From: Halobacillus halophilus
GTDB lineage: Bacteria; Bacillota; Bacilli; Bacillales; Halobacillaceae
Length of the DNA stretch: 64,000 bases
NCBI RefSeq assembly: GCF_020171985.1
Contig: NZ_JAIVAL010000002.1
Location: forward strand, 186,001-250,000
Direction of reading: 5' to 3'
Notes under the pieces: model-generated
Told to the model about the DNA's origin: nothing
The model's database searches: none
What the model saw: only the letters and a program-made list of their open reading frames with translations
Program-made: the position numbers and the translations under genes
Part shown: one piece after another, positions 26,228 through 33,442 of the stretch
How positions within the stretch are numbered: the first letter of the stretch is position 1
Layout: each line of letters opens with the position of its first letter

Positions 26228-26617
26228 CTAGCTTAGTTCGATGCACTCAAGTGTTTCTTCTACTTCAATACTGTTTTGAACGGATTGTACCATGGAGCAA
26301 TTGTTCCTTGATATATCAAGATTTTTCAGCAGTTTATCCTGATTAAGACGATAGCCTTTCACAGCATAATGGAGATGGATTTTTTCAATTCGATTCGCCT
26401 TCTCCGGGTTGCGCGTAACATCCGCTGTAACTTTGATGTCTTCAAACTCGATCCGCTGTTTGTCCAGTATTTTACGGAAAACTCCGATGCTGCAGCCGGC
26501 AATGGATGCTACCATTAATTGATACGGCCTGAAACCGAATGCTTCATCTCCTGAAATATTTAATTGCCCATAATCAAATGATGTCCGTACCCCATTCTCT
26601 TTTAAATAAAAATCCAT
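26228..26617 (-). CDS. OsmC-family peroxide/hydroperoxide resistance protein
   Basis: Cytosolic OsmC/Ohr-fold protein, 129 aa from the ATG at 26617 (MDFYLKENG), chosen because AAAGGAG is 8 nt away. Two conserved cysteines are present, Cys42 in ASIAGCSIGVF and Cys103 in SRNNCSMVQ, as expected for thiol peroxidases of this fold. The substrate (organic hydroperoxide) is inferred from family. Monocistronic, divergent from the MFS gene. Confidence 0.85.
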   Translation of the reverse strand: MDFYLKENGVRTSFDYGQLNISGDEAFGFRPYQLMVASIAGCSIGVFRKILDKQRIEFEDIKVTADVTRNPEKANRIEKIHLHYAVKGYRLNQDKLLKNLDISRNNCSMVQSVQNSIEVEETLECIELS

Positions 26618-26769
26618 GTTCCCCACTCCTTTCGAATTTTTCAAGCCTTTACTTATATAGTAACCGTTTTATTCCTCGTCATAACGTGTTAAGTAAAAAG
26701 ACTTGCCCTATTTATTGAGATTCCTTTACGATAATGAAGGTATCATATATTTGGAGAGGAGGGAATTCA

Positions 26770-27942
26770 TTGGTCTCCACTCGTACAAGATTTTGGATTT
26801 TAATTGGATTGGTTACGATATCAGGCTTTTCACAGGGAATGCTTCTACCCCTGCTCGCTGTTATTCTTGAACAAAATGGGGTTTCCTCTTCGATCAACGG
26901 CCTCCACGCAACTGGGCTCTATATCGGGATTCTCATATCCTCTCCCTTTATGGAAAAACCGCTTCAGAAGCTCGGCTACAAGCCCGTGATTATGATTGGA
27001 GGAGCCCTTGTGTTCCTCTCTCTTGCTCTTTTTCCATTCTGGCAGGCTTTGTGGTTCTGGTTTATATTAAGAGTTGCGATCGGAATCGGTGACCAGGTGC
27101 TTCATTTCGGGACACAAACGTGGATTACCGCTACTTCTGCCTCGCATTCACGGGGCAAAAACATCGCTTATTATGGACTGTTTTTCAGTTTAGGGTTTAC
27201 CATTGGCCCTTTAATGACCAATTTACTTGAGTTTAATATCTACTTGCCATTTCTTGTATCTTCTGGTCTCAGTTTGATGGTCTGGCTTATGATGTGGAGA
27301 GTTAATAATGAGACACCTCCAAATGATCAGGCCACCGCTTACGGCACCAGTTCTTACAAGCGGTTCCTTGGGGCAATTAGAATCGGCTGGGCCGCATTTC
27401 TTCCACCGATGGCTTATGGATTTCTGGAGGCCACTCTTCACGGGATTTTCCCTGTATATGGATTGAGGATAGGACATGACGTGAACGTGTTGTCCTTTAT
27501 TATTCCTTCTTTCGCAGCAGCCAGTTTATTATCCCAAATCCCACTCGGAGCACTTAGTGATCGCGTGGGTCGTAAGATTGTTATCCTGACCGTAGTATCA
27601 GGCGGGATTGCCGCCTTTATTCTTGCGGCCATTTTTGAGGAATCCACCTTTGGCTTATTCGCTACATTTGCGATGGGGGGATTGTTTGTCGGCTCTTTAT
27701 TTTCGTTAGGAATATCCTATATGACCGACTTACTGCCACGGGAACTTCTGCCGGCAGGCAATATATTATGTGGAATGGCCTTTAGTATTGGAAGTATCCT
27801 TGGTCCTTTTCTGTCTGGAGCCTTCTTAGATTTTATGCCAGGTCTGTCTTTCTTTTATATTATTGTTGCACTTTTAGTCATTGTGTTTGCTGCCACCGCT
27901 TTATCCAGCGATCCTCAGACACAAAAAACTGCGGACGCTTAA
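26770..27942 (+). CDS. yfkF: MFS transporter, YfkF-like
   Basis: Major facilitator protein of 390 aa with 12 predicted helices; the substrate is unknown but a drug or metabolite is likely. The inter-helix motif appears as GALSDRVGRKIVILT between helices 8 and 9, and GMLLPLLAVILEQNGVSSS near the start. The frame runs from 26734, but the TTG at 26770 (MVSTRTRFW) is 7 nt after GAGAGGAGG and is chosen. YfkF in B. subtilis has a similar length and also lies near yfkD and yfkH. Confidence 0.8.
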   Translation: MVSTRTRFWILIGLVTISGFSQGMLLPLLAVILEQNGVSSSINGLHATGLYIGILISSPFMEKPLQKLGYKPVIMIGGALVFLSLALFPFWQALWFWFILRVAIGIGDQVLHFGTQTWITATSASHSRGKNIAYYGLFFSLGFTIGPLMTNLLEFNIYLPFLVSSGLSLMVWLMMWRVNNETPPNDQATAYGTSSYKRFLGAIRIGWAAFLPPMAYGFLEATLHGIFPVYGLRIGHDVNVLSFIIPSFAAASLLSQIPLGALSDRVGRKIVILTVVSGGIAAFILAAIFEESTFGLFATFAMGGLFVGSLFSLGISYMTDLLPRELLPAGNILCGMAFSIGSILGPFLSGAFLDFMPGLSFFYIIVALLVIVFAATALSSDPQTQKTADA

Positions 27943-27957
27943 GTCCGCAGTTTTCTT
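27926..27957. terminator. Bidirectional terminator between yfkF and znuA
   Basis: AAAACTGCGGAC/GTCCGCAGTTTT stem with a 6-nt loop and T-rich flanks on both strands. It overlaps the last codons of yfkF and abuts the znuA stop. Confidence 0.85.
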
Positions 27958-29000
27958 TATTCAGACAAAGCTTCACTTAACTTCTCCAGATTCTGCTTCA
28001 TCAGACTGATATAATTTTCCTCGTTCTGAATATCTTCTTCTGTCAGCACCGAAAGGTTATGAATACGAAGAGGTTCAGCACCAATTTCACTTTGAACAAC
28101 CTCCGCAACTTTAGGGGTTACGTTCTGTTCGAACAGAACGTGGTTCAAGTCATGAGCTTCGGCTGTTTCAATAATGTTCTCCAGTTCCTTTTGTGAGGGT
28201 TCATTGGATGGACTTAAACCGGAAAGCGCAATTTGTTCAATTCCGTATGCCTGCTCCCAGTATCCATAGGCAGCATGAGAAACAATAATTTCACTTTTGG
28301 GTTTGTTTTCCAACTGTTTGTGAAATTGATGATCTAAGTCCATAAGCTTCTGTTCCAGTTCTTTAAAGTTTTTGTTAAATTGCTCCTCTTGCTCAGGCTT
28401 TAGCTCTATTAGCATGTCTTTTATATTTTCAGCCAACTGAATCGAACGGATCGGATCCAGCCATACGTGAGGATCATTTTCTCCATGATCATGGCCTTCA
28501 TGATCACTCTGCTCTTCACCCTCATGCGAAGTGCTCACTTCTTCGTCAGCATGATCTCCGTCTTTATGAGCATGATCACTTTGCTCAGCCTCTATACCAT
28601 GGTTGTGCACATGCTCTTTTAAATCCATTCCTTTAGCCGCTTCCAATACTTTAACATCTTCAGGTTTCAAAGAATCAGAGATTTTTTGAGCATAACCTTC
28701 CAGACCTGCTCCATTATATATAAAAGCGTCCGCCTCAGCCATATTCACCATTTCCTTAGTCGTTGGCTCATAGGTATGAGGATCGGTTCCTGGGGGCAGA
28801 ATGGTTTCCACTTCAGCCGCTTCTCCTGCTATTTGTTCTGCAAAATACTGTAAAGGATATACAGTTGTGTTAATCTGCAATGCAGACTCATTGTTTTCTC
28901 CAGAAGTATCATCTTCCTGACTTGAAGTATCTTCGCTGCATGCCGTCATGACGACAGTTAAAATTGTTATAAATAATATAATTGCCAGTTTCTTCACCAT
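27957..29000 (-). CDS. znuA: Zinc ABC transporter substrate-binding lipoprotein
   Basis: Surface lipoprotein that captures Zn2+ for the ZnuBC permease. The signal peptide ends in VMTAC with lipobox Cys21. A metal-chelating loop rich in His, Asp and Glu follows (HNHGIEAEQSDHAHKDGDHA and more, ending in EGHDHGENDPHVWLDP). The LPPGTDPHTYEPT and SHAAYGYW motifs hold metal-ligand histidines. The product is 347 aa. It is transcribed separately from zur-znuBC, with two Zur-like boxes just upstream. Confidence 0.93.
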   Translation of the reverse strand: MVKKLAIILFITILTVVMTACSEDTSSQEDDTSGENNESALQINTTVYPLQYFAEQIAGEAAEVETILPPGTDPHTYEPTTKEMVNMAEADAFIYNGAGLEGYAQKISDSLKPEDVKVLEAAKGMDLKEHVHNHGIEAEQSDHAHKDGDHADEEVSTSHEGEEQSDHEGHDHGENDPHVWLDPIRSIQLAENIKDMLIELKPEQEEQFNKNFKELEQKLMDLDHQFHKQLENKPKSEIIVSHAAYGYWEQAYGIEQIALSGLSPSNEPSQKELENIIETAEAHDLNHVLFEQNVTPKVAEVVQSEIGAEPLRIHNLSVLTEEDIQNEENYISLMKQNLEKLSEALSE

Positions 29001-29029
29001 TTCTCCTCCTCTTCCATTTCATCGAAATT

Positions 29030-29050
29030 ATATCGTAATGATTACACTTT
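29030..29050 (-). promoter_or_regulatory. Zur box 1 upstream of znuA
   Basis: A near-palindrome centred on TAATGATTA (29036-29044) with TATCG on one side, resembling the Zur operator AAATCGTAAT-N-ATTACGATTT. Confidence 0.75.
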
Positions 29051-29052
29051 GT

Positions 29053-29073
29053 AAATAGTAATCATTACTTTTT
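29053..29073 (-). promoter_or_regulatory. Zur box 2 upstream of znuA
   Basis: AAATAGTAATCATTACTTTT, centred on TAATCATTA, 23 bp from box 1. Two adjacent sites suggest cooperative repression under zinc-replete conditions. Confidence 0.75.
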
Positions 29074-29086
29074 GAAATATTTTAAA

Positions 29087-29118
29087 AAAAAGTCTGCGAT
29101 GCCTGGCACCGCAGACTC
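29087..29118 (-). terminator. Terminator of the zur operon
   Basis: On the minus strand AGTCTGCGGTGCC / ATCGCAGACT stem followed by eight T, immediately past the zur stop. Confidence 0.85.
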
Positions 29119-29529
29119 TTAATGACATTGAGGACACTTTCCGTAGATTTCAAACTTATGATTTTCGACGTCATAGCCTTTTAAATTTTCATTAATACTG
29201 TTCATCGGACAGAATTCAATAGGCTTCGTTTTCCCGCATGTGGTACATATAAAATGATGGTGATGGCCATGGGTCTCACACCCCAGCCGAAAGTGTTTCT
29301 CTCCACCAAGCTCTGTCGTCTCGAGAATTTCCTCTTCCGTAAGCAGGTACAAATTTCGATAAATCGTATCATAGCTGACCCCTGGGAAATCCTCCTGTAT
29401 GGTTTTTAAGATATCCTTCGCAGCAATATACTGATCCTGCTGAACAAATATCTCAACAATCCGTTCTCTTTGTTTCGTCCGCTTATAACCTTTTTCTTTC
29501 AAACGCTGTAAAGCCGTCTCGACATTCAT
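29119..29529 (-). CDS. zur: Zinc-responsive Fur-family repressor
   Basis: DNA-binding repressor of zinc uptake, 136 aa. The winged helix motif is FPGVSYDTIYRNLYLL; the dimer and metal domain has a GHHHHFICTTCGKTKPIEFCP cluster, with a second CPQC zinc knuckle at the C-terminus. The linkage to znuBC and the presence of four Zur-like boxes argue for Zur rather than Fur or PerR. Its start codon overlaps the znuB stop by one base (TAATG), so it is the last gene of znuC-znuB-zur. Confidence 0.92.
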   Translation of the reverse strand: MNVETALQRLKEKGYKRTKQRERIVEIFVQQDQYIAAKDILKTIQEDFPGVSYDTIYRNLYLLTEEEILETTELGGEKHFRLGCETHGHHHHFICTTCGKTKPIEFCPMNSINENLKGYDVENHKFEIYGKCPQCH

Positions 29530-30383
29530 TATACTTCACCCTTTATCCATTGTTGGGTTCTAACCTTTTTGAAAAGAATCGTCATCACAAGAATAATTAC
29601 GGCAACCATAACAATTGTTCCGCCAGGAGGCACACTCAAATGATAAGATGAAAATAAACCGATCAATACGGATGTCTCACCAAATGCAATCGAAAGTCCG
29701 ATTGTTTGCTTGAAGCTCCTTGCCAGGCGTAAAGCGGAGGCCACTGGAAGTGTCATCAGGGCAGAAACGAGCAATATACCTACCACCTGCATGGAAGCAG
29801 CAATAACGAGCGCCACCATTACGATAAACAGCAGATGAATCCAACGGCCGTTCACTCCGGAAATCGAGGCCTGTTCTTCATCAAAGGATAATACAAACAG
29901 TTCTTTATAAAATAGTATAACAATAGCAATAACCATGATGGTAATAATGAGCACGGTCCACATGCTTGTTCGATCGACAGCCGTTACACTTCCAAATAGA
30001 TAGCTGAACAGATCGGTGTTGAACCCGTCTGCGAGTGATATAAGAATAACCCCAAGCCCTATTCCACCTGAGAGAATAATCGGTATAGCAAGTTCTTCAT
30101 AGTGCTTATAAAGTTTTCGGAGTCTTTCAATTAAAATAGCGCCGCCAACCGAAAAGACCATTCCCATATAGACGGGATTCCAGTCATTAATACCTGTTAC
30201 CTTCTTCTCGAGGAGAAGGCTGGCTGCAATTCCGGTTAACGTAATGTGGGATAGAGCATCCGCAATCAGCGAAAGGCGTCTTACCACAATGAATACACCG
30301 AGAAGAGGGGCTACAATCCCGATCAGTATCCCGGTAATGGCTGCGTTCTGTAGAAATTCATACTGAAAAAAACTTTCAATCAT
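29529..30383 (-). CDS. znuB: Zinc ABC transporter permease
   Basis: Integral membrane subunit of the ABC-3 permease family, 284 aa, with eight or so helices. Visible motifs: GVFIVVRRLSLIADALSHIT near the N-terminus and LVSALMTLPVASALRLARSF. It forms the channel with ZnuC energising it and ZnuA delivering Zn2+. The start overlaps the znuC end by 4 nt and its stop overlaps zur by 1 nt, marking translational coupling. Confidence 0.93.
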   Translation of the reverse strand: MIESFFQYEFLQNAAITGILIGIVAPLLGVFIVVRRLSLIADALSHITLTGIAASLLLEKKVTGINDWNPVYMGMVFSVGGAILIERLRKLYKHYEELAIPIILSGGIGLGVILISLADGFNTDLFSYLFGSVTAVDRTSMWTVLIITIMVIAIVILFYKELFVLSFDEEQASISGVNGRWIHLLFIVMVALVIAASMQVVGILLVSALMTLPVASALRLARSFKQTIGLSIAFGETSVLIGLFSSYHLSVPPGGTIVMVAVIILVMTILFKKVRTQQWIKGEV

Positions 30384-31162
30384 GATGGATTCACCTCATC
30401 ATGGTCGTGATTATGAGTCAGCTGCTGGACAGAATGACCATACAGACGATTAAGATCTTCATCATTGAATTCTTTGTACTCTTCTGTATTTCCGTGGAAA
30501 TGAACGGTTTTATTCATACATAATACATGGGTTGCGTGCTCTGTAATAGTCCCGATATCGTGCGTTACCATTAGCAGGGTGATCCCCTGTTCTTTATTTA
30601 AACGACCCAGCAGATCATAAAATTCTGTCACGTGCTTAGCGTCAACCCCTACCGTTGGTTCATCTAAAATAAGTAAAGAAGGATCGCTGACCAGAGCGCG
30701 GGCGATAAATACCCTCTGCTGCTGTCCTCCCGATAATTCCCCAATATTGGAATGAGCATAATCTTCCATTTCAACAGTACGCAAGGCCTTTAGAGCTTTG
30801 TCTTTATGCGTTTTATTAAAAAATTTAAATGTTCCAATTCTTGAAACCAATCCTGCTTTTACAACTTCCAGTACTGTGGCCGGAAAACCAGAATTAAAAC
30901 TGTTGGCCTTTTGAGACACGAAACCAATTTCCTGCCAGTTGCTGAAACTTTTAATTGGACGATCATAAAGAGTAATGGAACCCCTATCCGGTTTAGCAAG
31001 TCCAAGCATGAGCTTGATTAATGTCGACTTCCCTGAACCATTAGGACCTACCAGACCCAGAAACTGCCCCTGCCTAATGACCAGGTTCACATCTTTAACA
31101 ACCCATTCCTTTTCATATTTAAAGGAGACCTGCTCCATCTTCACAATTGGATGATTACTCAT
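30380..31162 (-). CDS. znuC: Zinc ABC transporter ATP-binding protein
   Basis: ATPase of the zinc importer, 260 aa. Walker A GPNGSGKST, signature LSGGQQQRVFIARAL, Walker B LLILDEPTVGVD and the switch HD in MVTHDIGT are all present. The C-terminus is His-rich (HSVQQLTHNHDHDE). The frame opens at 31177, but the ATG at 31162 (MSNHPIVKM) has GAGAGG at 7 nt. First gene of znuC-znuB-zur, preceded by two Zur boxes. Confidence 0.93.
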   Translation of the reverse strand: MSNHPIVKMEQVSFKYEKEWVVKDVNLVIRQGQFLGLVGPNGSGKSTLIKLMLGLAKPDRGSITLYDRPIKSFSNWQEIGFVSQKANSFNSGFPATVLEVVKAGLVSRIGTFKFFNKTHKDKALKALRTVEMEDYAHSNIGELSGGQQQRVFIARALVSDPSLLILDEPTVGVDAKHVTEFYDLLGRLNKEQGITLLMVTHDIGTITEHATHVLCMNKTVHFHGNTEEYKEFNDEDLNRLYGHSVQQLTHNHDHDEVNPS

Positions 31163-31178
31163 ATTAATCCCTCTCAAA

Positions 31179-31199
31179 AAATAATAATGATTACGATTT
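31179..31199 (-). promoter_or_regulatory. Zur box upstream of znuC
   Basis: AAATAATAATGATTACGATT, centred on TAATGATTA; matches the Zur consensus except near one arm. It lies 17 bp before the znuC start codon. Confidence 0.8.
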
Positions 31200-31259
31200 A
31201 AATTATATAAGACATGGAGCTTTAAGTAAATGAGAGAGCTGTGCCACTTCTATTCACCT

Positions 31260-31280
31260 AATTCATAATGGTTACGATTT
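31260..31280. promoter_or_regulatory. Second Zur-like box upstream of znuC
   Basis: ATTCATAATGGTTACGATTT, centred on TAATGGTTA; one half matches the consensus exactly and the other is degenerate. It is 81 bp from the first site. Confidence 0.6.
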
Positions 31281-31365
31281 AAAACGCAATCTTCATCATA
31301 AAACAACATAGCTATTCACGCAACACTTATCCATTAGAGAAACTTTACTATTACTAAAAAAATGG

Positions 31366-31482
31366 TCCGTTAGACTTCCATGCTGATCTTAAGGTTAAGC
31401 TCCCTTTACTTGAAGACTTGATTTCGAGATATTAAGTTGAGAGGACAGTCCTTCGGGGGACGATTTCGCTTTCCGGCCCTAC
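31366..31482. repeat. Dispersed repeat fragment, locus c
   Basis: AAGCTCCCTTTACTTGAAGA followed by CTTGATTTCGAGATATTAAG is the reverse complement of the right end of locus a, then comes GGGGGACGATTTCGCTTTCC and GGCCCT as in the repeats at 47.9 and 61.0 kb. It is a left half only. The surrounding 31163-31577 gap holds nothing else beyond the Zur boxes and a terminator. Confidence 0.75.
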
Positions 31483-31534
31483 TGCGTAATAAGTCTTCTT
31501 ATGAAAAATAAACAGGATTTAACAGAGACAAAAA

Positions 31535-31571
31535 ATAAAACCGCCAGAGAAACATTTCTTCAGGCGGTTTG
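31535..31571 (-). terminator. Terminator of the amino-acid ABC operon
   Basis: AAACCGCC/GGCGGTTT stem with a long loop that itself pairs (GAAGAAAT..TTTCTC), followed on the minus strand by TATTTTTTG. Confidence 0.75.
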
Positions 31572-31577
31572 TTGGAA

Positions 31578-32270
31578 CTATAAGTGTCTGTTGTATCGCT
31601 TTTCCAAATAATCCTGTAAAGCAGAAAACAGCATCGTCAGCGGCCAGTAAACTAAAGCTGCGGTGATATACATCGTTAACGAATCAATCGTACGTCCTGC
31701 CGCAATTTGAGCTTTATTTAAGATTTCCGGTACGGAAATCATAGCTGCAAGCGACGTAGCTTTTAATAGATCCAGAAATACATTGCCAAGCGGCGGGATG
31801 GCAATCCTGGTAGCCTGAGGCATGATAATCCGCCGGATGGTCTTCCAATAAGAGAAACCTAGAGCCCTTGCAGATTCCCATTGCCCATAAGAAACACTAT
31901 TTAAGGAAGAACGATTGATTTCTGCAATATAAGCGGCACTATTTGTACCAAAGCCTATAATAGCGGCCATAATCGCAGAAAACTCTATACCAATTAACGG
32001 AAATCCATAATACAACACAAATAAATAGACGAGAATTGGTGTTCCACGCATGAATGAGATATATAAGCGGGCGGGCCATCTGAACCAGATTTGATCCGCC
32101 CCTCTGGCAAGAGCGAGGAAAAAGCCAATTACCAGTCCAATGGCCATGCCTATCACTGAAATAAGCAGTGTGAGCGGAACCCCTTCCAATATGAAAGGAA
32201 GGTTGTTCCAGGCGGTTTCCGTATCAAAAAGCTGGTCTAATTTAATCTCATCAATTTGAATACCTAGCAT
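31578..32270 (-). CDS. Polar amino-acid (cystine-type) ABC transporter permease
   Basis: Inner-membrane permease of 230 aa with about five helices. The cytoplasmic EAA loop that docks the ATPase is visible as YGQWESARALGFSYWKTIRR followed by IIMPQA. The family includes TcyB/TcyL cystine permeases; the exact amino acid is uncertain. It follows the binding-protein gene by 9 bp. No ATPase gene lies in the cluster, so it must borrow one encoded elsewhere. Confidence 0.85.
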   Translation of the reverse strand: MLGIQIDEIKLDQLFDTETAWNNLPFILEGVPLTLLISVIGMAIGLVIGFFLALARGADQIWFRWPARLYISFMRGTPILVYLFVLYYGFPLIGIEFSAIMAAIIGFGTNSAAYIAEINRSSLNSVSYGQWESARALGFSYWKTIRRIIMPQATRIAIPPLGNVFLDLLKATSLAAMISVPEILNKAQIAAGRTIDSLTMYITAALVYWPLTMLFSALQDYLEKRYNRHL

Positions 32271-32279
32271 AATAAACCC

Positions 32280-33167
32280 TTACAAGTCGATGCCTTCAAG
32301 CTCACGAACATCTTTTTCAGGTTTCTTGGAAGCATCCTTCCCTCCGAAGAATTCTTTCGAGATCTCCGTAAGCGTACCGTCTTCTCTCATTTCCTGGAGT
32401 GTAGCATCCACTTTCTCTTTCAGCGTCTGAGCGTCTTTAGGCATCACGATCGCTGAAGTGGTTGGATGGAACTGAAGATCCGGATGCAGCTGTACTTCAA
32501 TCTCAGGAAGAGCTTTTAAAGCCAGCGTCTGCAAGTAATAATCATTAATGATGAAATCCGTACGGCCATTCGCTACATCACGCAGGTACACATCATTCGC
32601 TACATTTCCGTAACTCTTGGTTTCTGCACCAAAGTGCTCGGCAATCTGAGAGTATACCGTCGTAGCTCCTCCTCCGTGAACCTTACCTTCCAGATCTTCC
32701 AGCGTTTCAATTCCAGAAAGATCAGATTCACGGACGACCATTGTAGAATATGAATACTTGTAAGGTTCACTAAATGCGAATTTCTCTTTACGATCCTTCG
32801 TCGGCTGGAAGTCGTTAATAACCATATCCACTCGTCCACTGTTAATAGAGGATAATAGCGCATCTACCCCGTATTCTTTAAATGAAAGCTCAAGATCCAG
32901 CCTTTTGGCTACCTCTCGCATAATTTCAATATCATAGCCCGTCAATTCATCGGAACCTTCCGGGTAATAAGAGGCCGGAAATAATGTCCCAGCTGTACCG
33001 ACTACAATTTTTCCTTCTTCCTTAATCTCGTTCCATTTTTCTCCAGAGGCTTCCTGGCTGGAGTTGTTATCTTCACTGCTTTCAGTGTTTTCCTCTCCAC
33101 TTGAACCGCAAGCGGCAAGTAGCACAGAAAGCGTAAGCATAAGTATAGTTAAAAGTCCTTTACGCAT
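32280..33167 (-). CDS. Amino-acid ABC transporter substrate-binding lipoprotein
   Basis: Family-3 solute-binding protein, 295 aa. The signal peptide ends in VLLAAC with lipid-anchor Cys20, followed by a Ser/Glu-rich linker. The binding fold shows KIVVGTAGTLFPASYYPEGS, LTGYDIEIMREVAKRL and the Asp in MVINDFQPTKDRKEKFAFS. The family covers cystine and other polar amino acids. First gene of a two-gene operon with the permease. Confidence 0.87.
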   Translation of the reverse strand: MRKGLLTILMLTLSVLLAACGSSGEENTESSEDNNSSQEASGEKWNEIKEEGKIVVGTAGTLFPASYYPEGSDELTGYDIEIMREVAKRLDLELSFKEYGVDALLSSINSGRVDMVINDFQPTKDRKEKFAFSEPYKYSYSTMVVRESDLSGIETLEDLEGKVHGGGATTVYSQIAEHFGAETKSYGNVANDVYLRDVANGRTDFIINDYYLQTLALKALPEIEVQLHPDLQFHPTTSAIVMPKDAQTLKEKVDATLQEMREDGTLTEISKEFFGGKDASKKPEKDVRELEGIDL

Positions 33168-33340
33168 TTGTGGATATCCACCTTTCTAAAATTGTTTACG
33201 CACCTATCCAATATAGCAATACAAGCACCTCAATATCAACCAGCTTGCTCGGTTATTGATTTCCTCCATTGTTAAAAAATAGTGCTTGTTTTGCACTTGA
33301 CTACGCACGATTTAGTGATATATTAATAATATGTATTATA

Positions 33341-33355
33341 TTATAATTATTTTAA
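33341..33355 (+). promoter_or_regulatory. PerR-like box upstream of pfeT
   Basis: TTATAATTATTTTAA matches the PerR consensus TTATAATNATTATAA at all but one position. It lies about 90 bp before the start codon. Confidence 0.6.
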
Positions 33356-33403
33356 TTTGAGACACTTATTATTCTATAAAATCCTGTCTTACAAAAGGTT
33401 TTT

Positions 33404-33420
33404 TTGATAATCATTATCAA
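33404..33420 (+). promoter_or_regulatory. Fur box upstream of pfeT
   Basis: TTGATAATCATTATCAA contains the 7-1-7 Fur core TGATAATNATTATCA with no mismatch and is a perfect palindrome. It lies 22 bp from the ATG at 33443. Confidence 0.75.
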
Positions 33421-33442
33421 TTAAATTAAGGAGTTGAGAATT

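Noticed and set aside
28440-28640. His/Asp/Glu-rich low-complexity stretch considered as a repeat or separate element
   Set aside because: It is the metal-binding loop of ZnuA, expected in zinc-binding lipoproteins.
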